Shown here: positions 4,787 through 5,052 of the stretch, piece after piece
Numbering within the stretch: position 1 is the first letter of the stretch
Layout: each line of letters opens with the position of its first letter
Origin: Actinomycetota bacterium
GTDB lineage: Bacteria > Actinomycetota > Thermoleophilia > RBG-16-64-13
DNA: 5,052 nt
NCBI GenBank assembly: GCA_023488925.1
Contig: JAMDDA010000051.1
Span: forward strand, 1-5,052
Direction of reading: 5' to 3'
Position numbers and translations under genes: made by a program
Notes under the pieces: generated by a model
What the model was told of the DNA's origin: nothing
Databases searched by the model: none
What the model saw: the letters and a program-made list of their open reading frames with translations, nothing else

Positions 4787-5052
4787 TCACCCGCCTCCCG
4801 TATCCGGGTCCCCTGCGGTGGTCACCCCGGTCTCCTTCGCCCCGGCCGCAACCGTCTCGCGCAACCTCCCCCGCGCCAGCGAGGCTGCCACCCCGGCCAG
4901 ACACAGGGCGGTGAAGATCGCGAAGGCCACCCGCACCGCCGTGACGAACTCCGCGTGGACGGCGGGAGTCACCCGCGCCGATCCGAGGGTGACGGCGAAC
5001 ACCAGCAGGGCGATCCCCATACTGAGCATCTGCCCCATGAGCCGCATCGTTC
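4787..5052 (-). CDS. MFS transporter, DHA2 (14-TM drug efflux) family, C-terminal fragment
   Basis: The last ~88 codons of an inner-membrane major facilitator antiporter; the gene enters from beyond the right edge, and the frame stays open to base 5052. The visible part begins TMRLMGQMLSMGIALLVF, like the TM13 region of DHA2 (EmrB/QacA-type) proteins, followed by a short loop with VTPAVHAEF. A last hydrophobic segment, VRVAFAIFTALCLAGVAAS, ends in the cationic SLARGR typical after TM14. A ~30-residue hydrophilic tail follows. The methionine at 5047 is internal, not the start. DHA2 pumps export drugs or other hydrophobic compounds using the proton gradient. The malY/patB-like gene starts 63 bp after its stop, so the two may be co-transcribed, possibly linking thiol release to export of a conjugate. 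Confidence 0.8.
   Translation of the reverse strand, partial: TMRLMGQMLSMGIALLVFAVTLGSARVTPAVHAEFVTAVRVAFAIFTALCLAGVAASLARGRLRETVAAGAKETGVTTAGDPDTGGG

Overview
The window comes from a GC-rich prokaryotic genome. Every gene I can support lies on the minus strand, so the genes read from right to left. The gene set (a sulfur-transfer and Fe-S assembly cluster, a VapBC toxin-antitoxin pair, a MalY/PatB C-S lyase and a DHA2-type efflux pump) fits a bacterium with an anaerobic or sulfide-based sulfur economy. A GC-rich deep-branching actinobacterium or a similar anaerobe is my guess; the sequence alone does not settle the taxon.

Layout in transcription order. (1) 5052-4787: the C-terminal end of a 14-TM MFS drug transporter, cut by the window edge. 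(2) 4723-3551: a MalY/PatB-type PLP-dependent cystathionine beta-lyase/aminotransferase, 63 bp downstream of the transporter. Its last ~16 codons lie inside a 15-bp tandem repeat that continues past the stop codon. (3) A gene-free stretch, then an overlapping vapB-vapC pair (3233-2612) with a perfect 9-bp inverted repeat over the vapB promoter/start. (4) A 284-bp intergenic region holding a post-vapC hairpin, a 25-bp tandem repeat (2389-2489) and a palindrome-rich putative promoter. (5) A tightly packed operon: tusA-like (2327-2085), a single-Cys DsrE-family gene (2072-1710), an IscS/NifS-like gene (1698-484), then a 190-bp gap and an IscU/NifU-like scaffold gene (293 to beyond base 1).

The point of most interest is the IscS-like protein. 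It has the fold signatures and active-site loop cysteine of a cysteine desulfurase, but the PLP Schiff-base lysine is replaced by aspartate (Asn-Asp where the family has His-Lys). From memory, the IscS of Archaeoglobus fulgidus has the same Lys-to-Asp change and shares several other motifs. With no PLP lysine, ordinary cysteine desulfuration is doubtful. The co-encoded TusA and DsrE homologues, both sulfur carriers with persulfide-forming cysteines, suggest an alternative: sulfur (from sulfide or another persulfide donor) could pass TusA/DsrE -> IscS-like Cys342 -> IscU. That route is an inference. The nearby C-S lyase could be an independent source of sulfide, also an inference.
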